Of a stretch of 64,000 nucleotides of DNA, positions 24,021 to 36,063 are shown one piece after another. How positions within the stretch are numbered: position 1 is the stretch's first letter; each line of letters begins with the position of its first letter. The DNA is from Sesamum alatum. Taxonomy: Eukaryota > Streptophyta > Magnoliopsida > Lamiales > Pedaliaceae. Location of the stretch: NCBI GenBank assembly GCA_034509735.1, contig JACGWO010000010.1, positions 13,901,193 to 13,965,192 on the forward strand. Reading direction: 5' to 3'. A program made the translations under genes and the position numbers. Below the pieces are notes generated by a model, which saw only the letters and a list, made by a program, of their open reading frames with translations, searched no databases and was not told the origin of the DNA.

Positions 24021-24290
24021 AGCCCCCGACTGGCACAGTTGTTTACATAAAGCCGCTACCAGCTGGCGCACACATCTAATAAACCGCAACTGGCTGGCGC
24101 ATGCACCCAATAAGTCACCACCTACCGACGCACACTCAGCCGCCACTAGCTGGCGCACGCATCTCGTAAATCGCCACTAGCTACTGCATGCATCTCATAA
24201 GTCGTCAGTTACTGGCGCACACATTTGATAGGCCGCCACCAGCCGACACATACATCTAATAAGTTGCCCTATTGGCACACTCGTTCCTTG
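24021..24290. repeat. Degenerate ~31-bp minisatellite in the Tat-like element
   Basis: About eight or nine diverged units of 28-31 bp follow the pattern GCCGCCACTAGCTGGCGCAC then GCATCTCATAA. It lies between the pol end and the antisense ORF remnant, in the 3' untranslated part of the element. Tandem repeats in this position are known for Tat/Ogre-type retrotransposons. Confidence 0.8.
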
Positions 24291-24860
24291 CTAGGCCCCT
24301 TAGGGACACACTGGTGAGAAGGAAGCTTTGATAAGGCCTACTTAAGCCAACATACTACTTTGGGTCATGCTCTTACTTATTGGTAGCCAGTTGTAGTTTC
24401 TCCTACTGATGAAGTTCACTTATCTTGATGATAAAAAGAGGATATGAGCCAAATGCTCGCAAACCAGTTGAAAGAAGGTAGGCAAATCCCTTACCTTGTA
24501 ATAGGTTATCAAAGCCTACGGGCCTACCCCAACTAATATCTCATTGCTCGGACTAAGAATTACCTTGTCCACTTACATGTGTTTTCTAACTTATTTTTGC
24601 TTTGCCAAAACTACATAGGCAAGCAGGGAAATCTAAGTCTCCCTCTTATCTCTTTTATTATTTATTACCTGTAAGAAAATACACTACTTAGCATATAAGT
24701 TGGGTACCCCTAGCTAAATAGATACACTAACCTGCAGGAAAAATGAAGCACGGCAACGACGAGTAAAGGGAAAGGAAACTATAAGAATCCCAAAGGCACT
24801 TAGTGCCATCAAGAGTAGTCTAAAGCCCACATCGGCATTTCAACCACATACAGGAAGTGA
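24291..24860. other. Tat-like element 3' region, no ORF recognised
   Basis: Non-coding internal sequence of the Tat-like element between the minisatellite and the antisense ORF remnant. I see nothing else in it. Confidence 0.5.
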
Positions 24861-24869
24861 CAAAATAAA

Positions 24870-26917
24870 ATTATTTGAAAGTAAGTAAGAAAGATAGACA
24901 TTTAGCAGCAAGAAGAGGAACACCTTGGGCACCACTAGCTGGGGGAAAGCATCCTCCATCACTTGGTCACTGGGAACACCCCCCCCCCCCCCGGGGCCTC
25001 TTCCTCCCAATCAGCTCACAGCAAGGCCTCTGGCAGCTCGACTTCTTCGTCCAACTTGAGGGCATCAATTAGATCAACATGTATATCTAGGAAGGAGGTG
25101 GGAGCAGTTGAAGGAGGACAACCGGCGTCTACAAACTGATGAGCACAGGTGCAAAAGCCGTGGTACTAGTACTTCAAAGCACTAACAGTTAGCAAGCTCT
25201 GGAAGTCCAAGGATTTCCTGAACTCCTCCAACTTGCTGGACCACATACCCTCCAACACCTTCTTCCCCTCCCCAGACGAAGGGTAGTTGAGGATTGTCTC
25301 CTTCTTAAGTTGTTCCTACTTCAGTGCGAACTCCTCCAAGCGTTGGTGAAGGCTGGCAACTCATCCCTCATATGGGTAAGGCTCGCCTCGTGCACCCGAA
25401 CCTTCTCCTGGATTGCCATCTCCAGCTCCTCCAACCTCTTCTTTGCCTCCTCAGTTGTTGGCCCTCACTGCTCCAGCCAATTGAGCAGGCCACCACCCAG
25501 CACAATCGCCTAACGATTCACCTAGGTCAGCCGATTAACTCATCACTTACCTCTAATCATTTAAACTTGTTATATATGTTATCAAATACTCATCTTGTTG
25601 AAATGAGAGACAAATAAGCTCAAAGCTTGGGCTCATCGCAAAGAGTCCATATAAGTCATGTCCAGAGGAAGAGGGACTCCCTTCAGGAAATCAACATCTC
25701 GACTTCCCTCACCTTCTTCCTACAGCAGGGAATAGCCCTTGCCTACCACCTATCTTTTCTTTGTAGTCTTCTCTTCAGAAGGTCGGGGGTTCTAGCGCTT
25801 GTAGATAGAGGAGCTAGAAGATCAGCTGACCCCTTAGCCCGTTTGGTGGGCGTAGGAATAGGATCAACCTGGCGTTTACCCTGAGGGTCCCCTGTCTAGG
25901 CAGAACTAGCTGAATTATAAGGAGGGCTCTTCATAAGGGGATGTTCGACAGAAGAGCCTACACTAGGGGGCTTATCCTCTTTAAGGACCTTGTCCTGCAG
26001 CATCTTTTTAAACATGCTAACTACAATGAATAGGTGTACCGACATATCATACAAATCTAGCTAATGTACAGGAATATCACAAAAAGAGCATTCAAAAGCT
26101 ATACCGGCAGCATCATCCATGACTGCCTCCTTGGGACTCAGCCCAAAACAATGAAGAAGGGCTGGGTGGACTAGCTTGTGAGGGTCATAATGGGAGGCAT
26201 TCAAGTGATCCAATAGGAACTGAAAAGCAGTTGGACGAGTACGAACAGAATACCTGGGCAACTCAGGTGGACCATAAATCCACAATGAGGGGAAACGCCA
26301 CGGATCAGGGGAGGAAATGAAAAAGACGCACTTCTACTCTATCACAATAGAGTCAGAGGGGAGAAATTGAGCATCACCCCTAGAGGTGGAATAGAACAAG
26401 CCAGAACTGACCTTTTTCATGTAAAAACTAACTAGTAGACTAAAGGATTTGGGGACTAACTAGCTCAAGGGGACCTTAAACAAGGTGGAAACTTCAGCGA
26501 AAAAGGGGTGAATAGGGAATCACAAACCAGCATTTAGTTGGGCTAGATAAAAACAAGAAAAACCCCTGAGGGGTGGGGGGTGGGGATTGGGGCTCATTAG
26601 GAGTTGGGGCCTGAATTAAGAATACATCAGGTATCCCATACCTCGACCTAATAGCACCCACATCCTCCTTAGTAGAAACAAGTGCAAAGAACCCTAAAGG
26701 ATTCTACATCGGAGGCCGCCACTCCATCCTCAATTTTCTTTCTCTCCACTTCATCGTTATTCACTACTCTCTTTTTACTACTTACTTCCTTCTCCCCCCT
26801 CCCCTTCCGGCGAAAATCGAAGTCAGAAGCAGCAGATTTCCTTTCTTGATCACTAGAGGACTCACCAAATCCATCACAAACTCCCTCTATCCTCTCAACT
26901 ACACCTCCCTAGGACAT
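24870..26917 (-). pseudogene. Antisense ORF of the Tat-like element (putative gypsy-type transposon protein), decayed
   Basis: On the minus strand, opposite to pol, are pieces of the gag-like plant ORF that Pfam names putative gypsy type transposon (Transposase_28). The best piece is around 26440-26580, where alternating frames give GFFLFL, LNAGL, a FAEVSTLFKVPL-like piece and LVPKSFSLL; 26285-26061 reads LWIYGPPELPRYSVRTRPTAFQFLL. A start-like ATG at 26917 is followed at once by a stop. A C-run of 16 bases lies at about 24977-24992. The frame is destroyed, so no protein is expected. Its place and orientation match the better copy at 58569-60945. Confidence 0.6.
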
Positions 26918-27485
26918 AATTATGAGAAATTAGGAAAATAAGGGAAGGATCCTACCAAGGAAGGAAAGGGCTAAACAGAACATCCTAACGAGAAGGAAGG
27001 AGTCAGAAACCCTCAGTCCGGAGAAAGATAACATGAAGAGAGAATATTACCTTGTTCGCAAAGGAAGTATGAAGATATTGAAGAAAGGAAAATACCTTAT
27101 ATACTCCCTCAAGCCCAACAGTCCCCCATCAGCATTGGATTGGGCCTTCAGCTGGCAAGCACCTGCCAATCACGCAGCCGTAGGTGCTTAAGTCGGACAG
27201 GGGATCTTCCTCTCCCTTATGTTTTAATTATCTTCCTCTCCCTTATCTTTTAATCATCATTGATTATCCAATTTTTGTAGGTAAAAATTCGAATTTCTCT
27301 AGATCTACGTGCATCAATTCCTTCGAACAGAAGGACTCTCTAGTTGGAACCACTTAGCCAGTCAGCATTAATTAAGGAACACAATAGGATTCACCCTGCT
27401 GATTAGCGTAGGCAGGAAGTACCCTTTTTTTTTTGCAGGATATCCTACCTACTCCAGCGGTCCAGCTCCATGAATTGCAATCCTG

Positions 27486-27499
27486 GAGGGGGGAAGTGG
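27486..27499 (+). other. Polypurine tract of the Tat-like element
   Basis: GAGGGGGGAAGTGG lies directly before the LTR start TGATGC at 27500, as expected for the plus-strand primer. Confidence 0.75.
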
Positions 27500-28275
27500 T
27501 GATGCCCCCGAAAATTTCATGAGCTAAGCCCACGGACAATACACATTAGCCCAACTTGTTGCACACAAGCTAGCCCATCAGCAAGGAGGTAAAGGCCCAT
27601 AAGAACATTTCTTTCTATCTTTACTAAACTGACAGGTCCAAGAAACGAGCCCATCTCGATTGGACACGTCATCATATAACTTGGCGGACTTGTCATACAG
27701 CTTGCCAACACACTGGGACACATCATGCTAAAATATCTTAAGCTAGCGCCTAGTAGATCGATGAAAATCGAGCTGGTAATCTACGAATACCAAATTTTTG
27801 GATTTTCACGCGGACTTGGCAAGACCTAGTCAACCGCTCATATCTTCGTCAATATTGGTCCAAATCCCAAACGGATTTTTTTTTTTTATTATTGTGAAGC
27901 TGACTCCAAGGGCTTTCGAATGGGATAGGGCACTTGGAAACACCATCTGCATCTGGGTCCATGATCATTTATAAAATGGCCCTTTGTGCAGTTATTTGTC
28001 AAGTAACATCTCTCCAACATCAGTCTCACACTCCTACTTTACTTCAATTCTAAAGCTATTTTCAGCTCATGTTCACACTTTACATGAATTATCATATCAC
28101 ACGCTCATATATCACCATTATTCTTACTTTTTATCAAGTTTCTTTTCATCTTAGAGCATTACTGACTTAAGCATCAGAGTGTTAACCTCTCTTTACAGGT
28201 TAGTCCTCCTCAATCTTAGGATATTCTTGAAGATCCTTCGATCCTTGTAAGACCTTTGGACCCAAGTACGCATCA
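27500..28275 (+). repeat. 3' LTR of the first Tat-like element (copy 1)
   Basis: It begins TGATGC and ends GCATCA, a perfect 6-bp inverted terminal pair, and is 776 bp long. It directly follows a polypurine tract. Related copies lie at 29174-29956 and 37341-37663. The ORF at 27517-27726 inside it is not a gene. Confidence 0.85.
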
Positions 28276-29173
28276 AAATAAATATCAAAACTAAATTGCA
28301 AATAAAAATTATCAATCTTACTGTTGAAAAATTACAAAAAGCGACATCTAACAAATAGACTTTATTTAAATATTGATAGGTAAAAATCACCATGTCCCAC
28401 CCAAAGACGATATTAAGAAGATTGTAAATAGTAATATAATAAATGACTAAATTTAAAACCTTATAGATCAGTACATGCAATTAACATAATTACAGGTCCT
28501 CATAAGACGAACAAAACTATTTGACACTTTAAAAGGGCTTAGTTAATTCATATCAAGTTTTTATTAAATAAATATGCAAATAATACTTCACTACAATTAC
28601 TTTTCTAGAAGTAATCTTAATTACTCTAAGAAAATTTCAATATACTATGGCACATTAAATTTTTTAAAATAATAACACATGAATAATATATAAAATATTA
28701 ATCCAAACATAAATCTTTCTATCAAGATATACAATTATGAATGAATATCAGAACTTAATTGTGAATAAAATTATCAATTTTACTGTTAAAAAAATTAAAA
28801 AGAGTGTCTTCGAACTAATAGACTTTATTTTAATAATAATAGGTGAAAAGAAACATGTCCCCCACAAAGACATTGAGATTAAAGAAGATTGTAAATAGTA
28901 GCAATACATACAATTGACATAATTATAAGTACTCATAAGATGAATAGAACTATTTGATACTTTAAAAGGGCTTAGTCAATTCAAATCAAGTTTTTATTAA
29001 ATAAATATGCAAATAATATTTCAATACAATTACTTTGCTAAAAGTAATCTTAATTACTCTAAGGAAATTTCAATACACTATGCACATTAAAATTTTAAAA
29101 TAAATAATACATAAATAATATATATAATACTAATCAAAACTTAAATCTCTCTATCAATATATACAATTGTGAA
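28276..29173. repeat. AT-rich tandem units U1 and U2
   Basis: Two diverged copies of a unit of about 430-470 bp: U1 is about 28276-28740 and U2 about 28741-29173. Shared marks, in order, are a TTACTGTTGAAAAA-like motif, ACCATGTCCCACCCAAAGAC, AGAAGATTGTAAATAGTA, ACTTTAAAAGGGCTTAGT and AAGTAATCTTAATTACTCTAA. There are no ORFs of interest. More copies follow the second LTR and the Mutator-like element. Confidence 0.8.
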
Positions 29174-29956
29174 TAGTGCCCCTAAACATTTCATGAGCTA
29201 AGCCCATGAACAATAAGCATCAGCCTAGCTGGTTGCAGACCAGCTTGCCCACCAGCAAGGAGGTAAAGGCTCATAAGAATATTTCTTTCTATTTTCACAA
29301 TCGACAGGCACAAAAAAGGAGCTCATCCTAGATGGACACATCATATAGCTAGGCAGACACATCATATAGCTTGCCAACACACTGGGACACATTATGCTAA
29401 AATATCTCCAGCTGGCTGCCAGTAAATTAATGACAACTGAGCTGGTAATTTGCTAATACCATATTTTCGAATTTCTAGACAGACCTGGCAAGACCTAGTC
29501 AACAGGTCATTTCTTCGTCAAAATTGATCCAAATTCCAAATGAACTTTTAGGTTGAGAAGCTGACTCCAAGGGCTTTCCAACGGTGTACGTCACTTAAAA
29601 ACCACCATCTGCATCTAGCTCCATGATCATTTATAAAATGACCATTTTTGCAGTTATTTGTCTAGTAACATCTATCCAATATCACTCTCAGACTCCTACT
29701 TTCAATTACTCTCGATTCTAAAGCTATTTTCAGCTCATTTTCACACTTTACACAAATTATCAGTCACACACTCATATATCACCATTATTCTTACTTCTTT
29801 TTTTTTTTTTTTATCAAGTTGCCTTTTATTTTAGAACATTACTGACTTAAACATCGGAGTGCTAAGCTCTCTTTGCAGGTTAGTCCACCTCAATCTTAGG
29901 ATTTTATTGAAGATCCTTCGATCCTTGTAAGTACATTTGGACCTAGGTATGCATCA
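29174..29956 (+). repeat. Tat-type LTR, copy 2 (solo)
   Basis: This is a full-length relative of 27500-28275 (783 bp, TAGTGCCCCT to GCATCA) with no internal element sequence beside it. A run of about 15 T lies near 29798-29812. It is followed by the same AT-rich unit start as copies 1 and 3. Confidence 0.8.
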
Positions 29957-30072
29957 ACTAAATATCAAATTTAAATTGCGAATAAAAATTATAAATCTTA
30001 CAGTTGAAAAATTTGCAAAGAGTGACTTTTAACTAATAAACTTTATTTAAATATTAATAGGTAAAAAGCACC
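29957..30072. repeat. AT-rich unit U3, left part, interrupted by the Mutator-like element
   Basis: This is the start of a third AT-rich unit, ending AAAAAGCACC, the left target duplication of the Mutator-like element. The unit resumes at 36444. Confidence 0.8.
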
Positions 30073-30106
30073 GGCTTATTCATATTTTTATTATAAAAAA
30101 AATTAA
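30073..30106 (+). repeat. Left terminal inverted repeat of the MULE
   Basis: GGCTTATTCATATTTTTATT and the following A-rich stretch match the inverted right end (36410-36443) with one mismatch and one single-base length difference over about 33 bases. Confidence 0.9.
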
Positions 30107-30485
30107 TATAGTGGGTCGCCAGCTTTAAAAACTAAATTTTTTTGGTGTGTCGGCGACCCTTTTTTTTCTCTATTTCATTTTTTTATTATATTTATTTATT
30201 AATATATTTAATAAAATTTACTAATTAAATTTTATTTTATTATTTCAATCTAATTATGATTATTCATTAAAAAAAATAATTGACTTTATGATAATTTAAA
30301 GAATTATGATTATAAAAATTTAGAATTAAAAATAATACATTAAAAAATTACATAAAAATGTGTATTCAAGTATTTGGTACATTATTTTGTCGTCTACGAC
30401 CGTGCCTTTGGACGTTACTTTTGCTTGAAGGACCTTGGTTTCGTCGGGATTGACTGCGAATTTGTTATCGTGCACGAGCTTGTGC

Positions 30486-33195
30486 TCAATCCATTTCATT
30501 AGGTATTCGGTTACTTTGGCGTCGACCCGGACGAGTTGATGTACGAAGAGTATCGTCGTGGACCAATTGAAAATTGGGGATATCCCAATAGTCTTCCGCC
30601 ATTATCGGTTGAAAAGATTCAGAATATGTCATTCGGTAAGGCATTAAAGCATAATATTGCTTAACCATTGATGCAGCGTTAAGCCTATATGTAGCGCATA
30701 CCTTTTGAGCATGAGAGTATGATATTCCAAATTGATTCCATTTGCCACATGAACACTCTTGTGTTGCAATTTTCACGTGAGTGTTACAACCCTGTCCATA
30801 ATAATGTCTCGTAACCACAGAGGCAGTCTGTTGGATTTGATCGAATGTCATGACCACATGCTCGACGGATCTGGCGGACCACCGTTGGAACATTTTATAT
30901 GCATAGTCCGTCCACTGTTGATTGTTGTTTATCATTGTAGTACTCTTAGCCATCCTCTCACGAAAATAATGGACTGAGCGATTAAAAGTCATTTCAACAA
31001 TTGCAGTTATAGGAAGGCGGCGTGCCCTTTTAAAACCCCATTGATGCATTCTGACATGTTGGTGGTTAGAATACCGCATCTCCATCCACCATCATGAGAA
31101 GCTGTCCACTTTTCCTTTTCAATTTGCTCTAGCCATTGGTGTGCTTCTAGTTTTATACTCTTAACCTCTTTCATGGTGAGATTGAATTTTCTAATTTGAT
31201 ATTCTGAGCCAGCTCTCCAACAAAGATCTTTCAATTGCACGTTCTTAAACTGATTGTTGAAGTTTGAACACACGTGCCTTAAGCAATATCTATGCACACC
31301 GCGAGGAGGAACAAAGTCAGGAATATCTTTTATTGCGGATAAAAGGCCAGCATTGCGATCAGATATAAGACACATTCCCGACACGCCTCTTATGATGTGT
31401 CTACTCAGCATCTGAAGAAAACCATTTCCAAGATAGATATGATTCTTCATCAACAATGGCAAATGCAAGGGGCAATACTTGTTGATTCGCATCCATCGCA
31501 GCTGCAATCAACATTTTATGCTTGTACTTCATATATGGGTTCCATCTACACTTATGACTTTGCGACAATGTTGGAACCCTTGAATGCATGGTTTGAAAGC
31601 CCAAAATAGATATTTGATGACATACGCACCAATTGAGCGCCAGAATGATTTGTGCTCCCATTCAACAATTGTTCCATCATTCCATTTTTGAAGTGCGCCA
31701 AGGTAAATGGGGAGTTTTTGAACAGAGCTCTCCCACGTCCCAAAGACAGTCTCACGGGCCATCTTCAAATTGTACCATGCCTTCGCATATGATATGTCGA
31801 AACCTAATTGGTCCTTCACAGTTTGGATGACATTTTTTATTCCATATGTAGGGTCGCATTTAACTTGTCCCAATAACAAGGACGCAACAAAACCTCTATC
31901 TAAATTGCAATGCTCGAGTGACAATTCTGATATAACACAAGTGTGGTCACCTCCATATTTTGTGATCACCCAACGTCCAAGTTTAGCTTTATCTATTCTT
32001 CGGAGGTACCACCTACACCACATTTCTGGAAAAGAAAAAAAAAATTAATGAATGTGCATAAGTAAAAATTCGACCAATGAATGTGCATAAGTAAATAATC
32101 AATTAATGAATGTGCATAAGCTATTTACGAGTACCTGGGGTGCTATGTTTGCATACGACTTTCCATATCTTGGGAGTGCTCTCTAGAACAAAATACTCAC
32201 GACGTGCATGTCGTATTGAGTAATCTTTCACAGCACCTATCAAATGTACTTTATTTTTGAAAATCATGCCTACATCGAGCTTGCCTTGATTTGTATCATA
32301 AAATTTTGCGTACTTCAAAGATGGAATATCGATGGAGTCCGCAGGTATCTCCGAAAAAATTTGTTCAAAAAAAGGTATAGAACGATAAAACATGTGAGCA
32401 TTTTCTGTTGTTGGTATAATAGAAGGCTGAATTGGCATTTGGTGTGTTGATGGCGTACCTTCTGTATTAGGAGCTAATGTCTCGGCCATCACATTAACGT
32501 CAATATCATCCTCGGGATCTAGGGGCGGTATTGGAAATTCTGCTTCGTCGGGCTCGGAACCTTCATCTGAGTATTGTGCAAAACTATCACCTTGCGGATC
32601 ATTTGCAACTTCATCGTCGTCAAAAATCCTATCGAATTCATGATAGTTTTGTGAGGTCGTGGCCCCTGTGCAGTGAATCCCAACATTGTGAAGGCCTTCT
32701 GTAACTCTAACAACCTCGGGTGTGTCATTATGCAATGAAGTGGAAGCACCTGCGAAAACATCATCATGCCAAGTTTGAACATTTGCGAACCCCGGGTTCG
32801 ACAAAAAGTGATATGTAGTCGCCCCATTGTTGATTTAACATTTGCGAACCAACTGCAGCTTCAACTTGTGTTCTTTCAACATATGCTTCCATTTGAGTAG
32901 TATCCACATCAGGGTTGAGGAATTCTGCTAAGTTGTCATCATCAAGCGGTATTAGAGTTTCTTTTATTCGCCCCATGTATTGACCCACGTGCTTAACAGA
33001 TACTTTTAGTAAATATTCGGTATTATTAACTCGTAGTTTTTTGTACAACTTGGTTAAAAACTGCGAAAATGTTGTTGAACGTGAAATCCTCATAAATCCC
33101 ATGGGGTTGCGGTCTTACGTAACTGACCAACCATCTTGATATATCTCACCCTCAAAATAGATCAATACATCAATGCGAGAATTAGATGTCGACAT
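30486..33195 (-). pseudogene. MuDR-type MULE transposase, disrupted
   Basis: Likely start ATG at 33195, then an in-frame TAA at 33117-33115 (before NPMGFMRISRSTTF). Domains: N-terminal PB1-like region (33102-32830), acidic linker, MuDR DNA-binding domain (VGMIFKNKVHLIGAVKDYSIRHARREYFVL, about 32180-32270), one intron 32026-32134 (GT-AG, in frame), then the DDE catalytic domain: VISVDGTH (near 31550), ISDRNAGLLSAI (about 31320-31355) and the SECING motif near 31050. A C-terminal SWIM-like zinc motif reads ECSCGKWNQFGISYSHA, with tyrosine where a cysteine is usual. Frame changes lie near 32825, 31540, 31435 and 31040. The family cuts and pastes DNA at the terminal repeats. This copy cannot make a full protein as read. 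Confidence 0.9.
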
Positions 33196-33620
33196 ATCTG
33201 CAACCATAATCGACGAATGTTAAATGAGATTGATATAAAAAAATTAAATACAATACATGATGAAGTTACTATATCTTACCGAGTTGAGTGTAACTGTTAC
33301 AAGACTTATAATTATTCTTGAATGTAAAATATGAGAAGTGGTTCAAATTACACGAATATATAAATCAGTAAGACTTGTGGAGTTTGCTCCAAACTCCACG
33401 CATATATATATTGCACAAGGCCTCAAAGGCCTTGTGCAATAATTGACTCACTTGCATAATTATCGTGCATGTGAGTCTATGACATGACAAGGCTATGCAA
33501 GCCTTGTCATATCGGCTTGCATAGTCTTGTCACGTCATATATGTGACAAGACGATATATATATCTATATATATACATGATATTACTAAATCTATTTTTCA
33601 CTCCAAAACTAATATTCAAT

Positions 33621-33950
33621 ATGCAGAGTGAGAATAAAGATGGGTGGTATTACCAAAATAATCTATTTTACAGGGGAAAATGGACAGACGAGCTAGAGAA
33701 GATTTTCGTTCATGAACTGGTCAAGTATCTCAATATGGGACACTTCAAGCCAAGCTCCATCGACCCAGTTTGCATCCGACTGGCAGTGGCACGGGTAAAC
33801 AAGAAGGCTGTGAATAAAATATTGTACGAGGAGGCCGTCCACCGACTAAACATCCTTAGACAGCGTTATAATATTTATAAAGATCTGAAGAGTACTTATG
33901 GAGTGTCGTGTGATGCAAGAATGGGTGTGTACACATCCTCGTGTACTTGA
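33621..33950 (+). CDS. Myb/SANT-like domain reading frame in the MULE
   Basis: The 109-residue frame from ATG 33621 fits the plant Myb/SANT-like family (Pfam Myb_DNA-bind_3): RGKWTDELEKIFVHELVKYLNMGHFKP, then an RLAVARVNKKAVNKILYEEAVHRLNILRQRYNIYKDLKSTYGVS helix region. Such domains bind DNA and are best known from PIF/Harbinger partner proteins and host genes. It overlaps by about 50 bases the frame of the plant mobile domain gene that follows, so the two could be one gene broken by a frame change, or a captured partial gene. The frame could also start at an ATG 33543, but the longer N-terminus is hydrophobic and low-complexity, so 33621 is preferred. Confidence 0.65.
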   Translation: MQSENKDGWYYQNNLFYRGKWTDELEKIFVHELVKYLNMGHFKPSSIDPVCIRLAVARVNKKAVNKILYEEAVHRLNILRQRYNIYKDLKSTYGVSCDARMGVYTSSCT

Positions 33951-36063
33951 AGTCATACACGAAATGGGTTTCTACAGCGTATACAAATGTGGTAGAATTC
34001 AATTAGATAGTCATCTCATCACCGCACTTGTGGAGAGATGGCGTCCTGAAACCCACACGTTTCACTTTCGCACAGGAGAGGCCACCATCACTTTACAAGA
34101 TATCGCGATCATTTGGGCCCTTCCTATTGACGGAGAACCCGTAACCGGATTGGATCTCGAGAGAACTTCACATGAATGGGGGGAGTACTGTACTACATAT
34201 TTAGGTTTTCAACCTCCCGCAAATTCCATTCGCGGTAGCCGTATAAGCGTAACTACTATTATTAACCACATATCTAATATAGAAATCACAAACCACACTC
34301 CAAATATTGTTGTAGAACAATATGCACGTGCATTCGCATTATTGCTGCTAGGGGGGTGATGTGTCCTGACTCATCCGGTAACCGAATCCCTCTGCTATAT
34401 CTCCAGAAAATGGAGGCGACGCACACAACTCGGTCATATAGTTGGGGAAGTGCTGTACTTGCATTTTTATATCGAGAACTATGCAATGCAAGTTCCAAAG
34501 GAAAAGAAGTCATTGCAGGCGCACTACCATTGCTTCAAGTAAGTTTGAGTTATTATATTTATATCTGTACATTTGAACAACTTCCTCAAATCTTACTATT
34601 AATCACTCATCTACTGTTAACAGATTTGGGGATGGTCTCGTATCAATCCATTGAGACCAATTGTAACTAAATGTTATGTTGAGATGGAGCACTATGTTAT
34701 TGATGAGAACCGTGTCCTTCCATTGCCACCATATGGTGCCTATTGGAACGGAAAACTCAAATTTACATCAACAGTGCACCAGACAATTCGAGCTATAAAA
34801 AGAAGTATTGGATTGCATGTCGCATGATCAGGTATTTAAAAAGATTTAAACATTTATACTAGCAATAATTAAACTCGAGTTTACAATATTTTCTATATTC
34901 CAGTTTTGCTGGCAGCCTTACGATATGAGCTTGCAATGCATTGGAGAGTTGCCACAAGAATGCAACCCACAATTGTGGACATCATCATGTCCTCTAATCT
35001 TCTACGCAATTGTGGAGATGCACCGTCCTGAATGAGCTCTTCGCCAATTCGGGATGAGGCAAAAATATCCCAAAAGTACAAAATGACCACGACATAGAAC
35101 TACATCGTATCTCTTGTTCATCACGAGTGGGAACAGATTGGTATCAGCGACACGTCGAATATATTGTTCGATGGCAAAGACGAAATGAGACAATTGTGCT
35201 TCGACCCCCAATATCCAATGAAATAACTGTAGAAGATGGATATGAGCAGTGGTATGATGAAATTACACGTCGTTTCATACCATCATCTGCTCAAATGCGT
35301 GTTGGAAGTGGGTACCAACTTGGACATGCAACATCGTGGCAAATGGTGGTACGTTAGCTCGTAAACATACTTATTTCTAATCATATTTTTATATTTTCAC
35401 ACGTTCAAAATTGCACACTTATAATATATTCGGTTAACTTTAGCTTGACCAAATGGAAATTCTTCGAATAAGTTGCGAAACTACACCCGATCAACTAGAG
35501 GCATATCGTCAAGCAATGACAACGCATTTGGACATATATCGAAATGTTGTTCAAATTGCAACAAATCAACGAATGGGACAAGGTATCGCCCCTCAAAATC
35601 CATTGCCACAAGATGATGTTGCCGTCCACATCCCACAGACAAACGCAAAGTCGTAGCAGGATATCAACTCGCACAGTAGAAAAGAGATACACCTGAGGTT
35701 GACATAGCTGGGCCATCTACTGTGCATACCTCTCAATTTTTTACTGAAGATTGCTATGTGCCTGAACCGCCTCAACAAAATGATTGGTTTCAATCGACTC
35801 CTTACATGCCAGTACATACTGAAGGTCATTATACAAACATTGAACTTGACCTTGGCCTTGGCATGAATCAAACATATGCACCAGTACGTAATGTTTCACC
35901 TATCCAATTTCCATCATGGAGTGCATATCGTGATCCAATAGAGTCGAGCTCTACAACATCATCTAGTCATTTTCAAGTTCATGTCGATATTGATGATCAA
36001 GAGCAAAATGAACCAACAAGTCCGGAAATACGACGACCTAGGCGACAAATGACAAAGACGTAA
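33898..36063 (+). pseudogene. Plant mobile domain (PMD, aminotransferase-like) gene of the MULE, disrupted
   Basis: The segment encodes a PMD protein related to the host MAIN/MAIL proteins and to ORFs of other MULE and Ty3 elements. Key blocks: GRIQLDSHLITALVERWRPETHTFHFRTGEATITLQDIAIIWALPIDGEPVTG (33991-34150), ARAFALLLLGG, PDSSGNRIPLLYLQKMEA (34365-34415), YSWGSAVLAFLYRELCNAS, ALPLLQ, IWGWSRINPLRPI, FCWQPYDMS, and VGTDWYQRHVEYIVRWQRRNE. Introns read 34539-34623, 34832-34903 and 35349-35443 (all GT-AG). Disruptions: frame change in a six-G run at 34351-34356, an extra A near 34797-34801, a TGA near 35031, and an extra A near 35063. A low-complexity C-terminus ends with RRPRRQMTKT at 36063. 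The biochemical role of the domain in transposition is unknown. Confidence 0.88.

Noticed and set aside
24021..24290. Possible CRISPR-like array
   Set aside because: Units are degenerate head-to-tail copies without unique spacers, inside a plant retrotransposon. The same applies to 61647-61972.
31397..32048. Plus-strand ORFs of 65-92 residues
   Set aside because: They are shadows of the MULE transposase on the minus strand.
33543..33620. Upstream ATG of the SANT-like frame
   Set aside because: The extra 26 residues are hydrophobic and derive from (TA)n-like sequence; the ATG at 33621 gives a family-like start.
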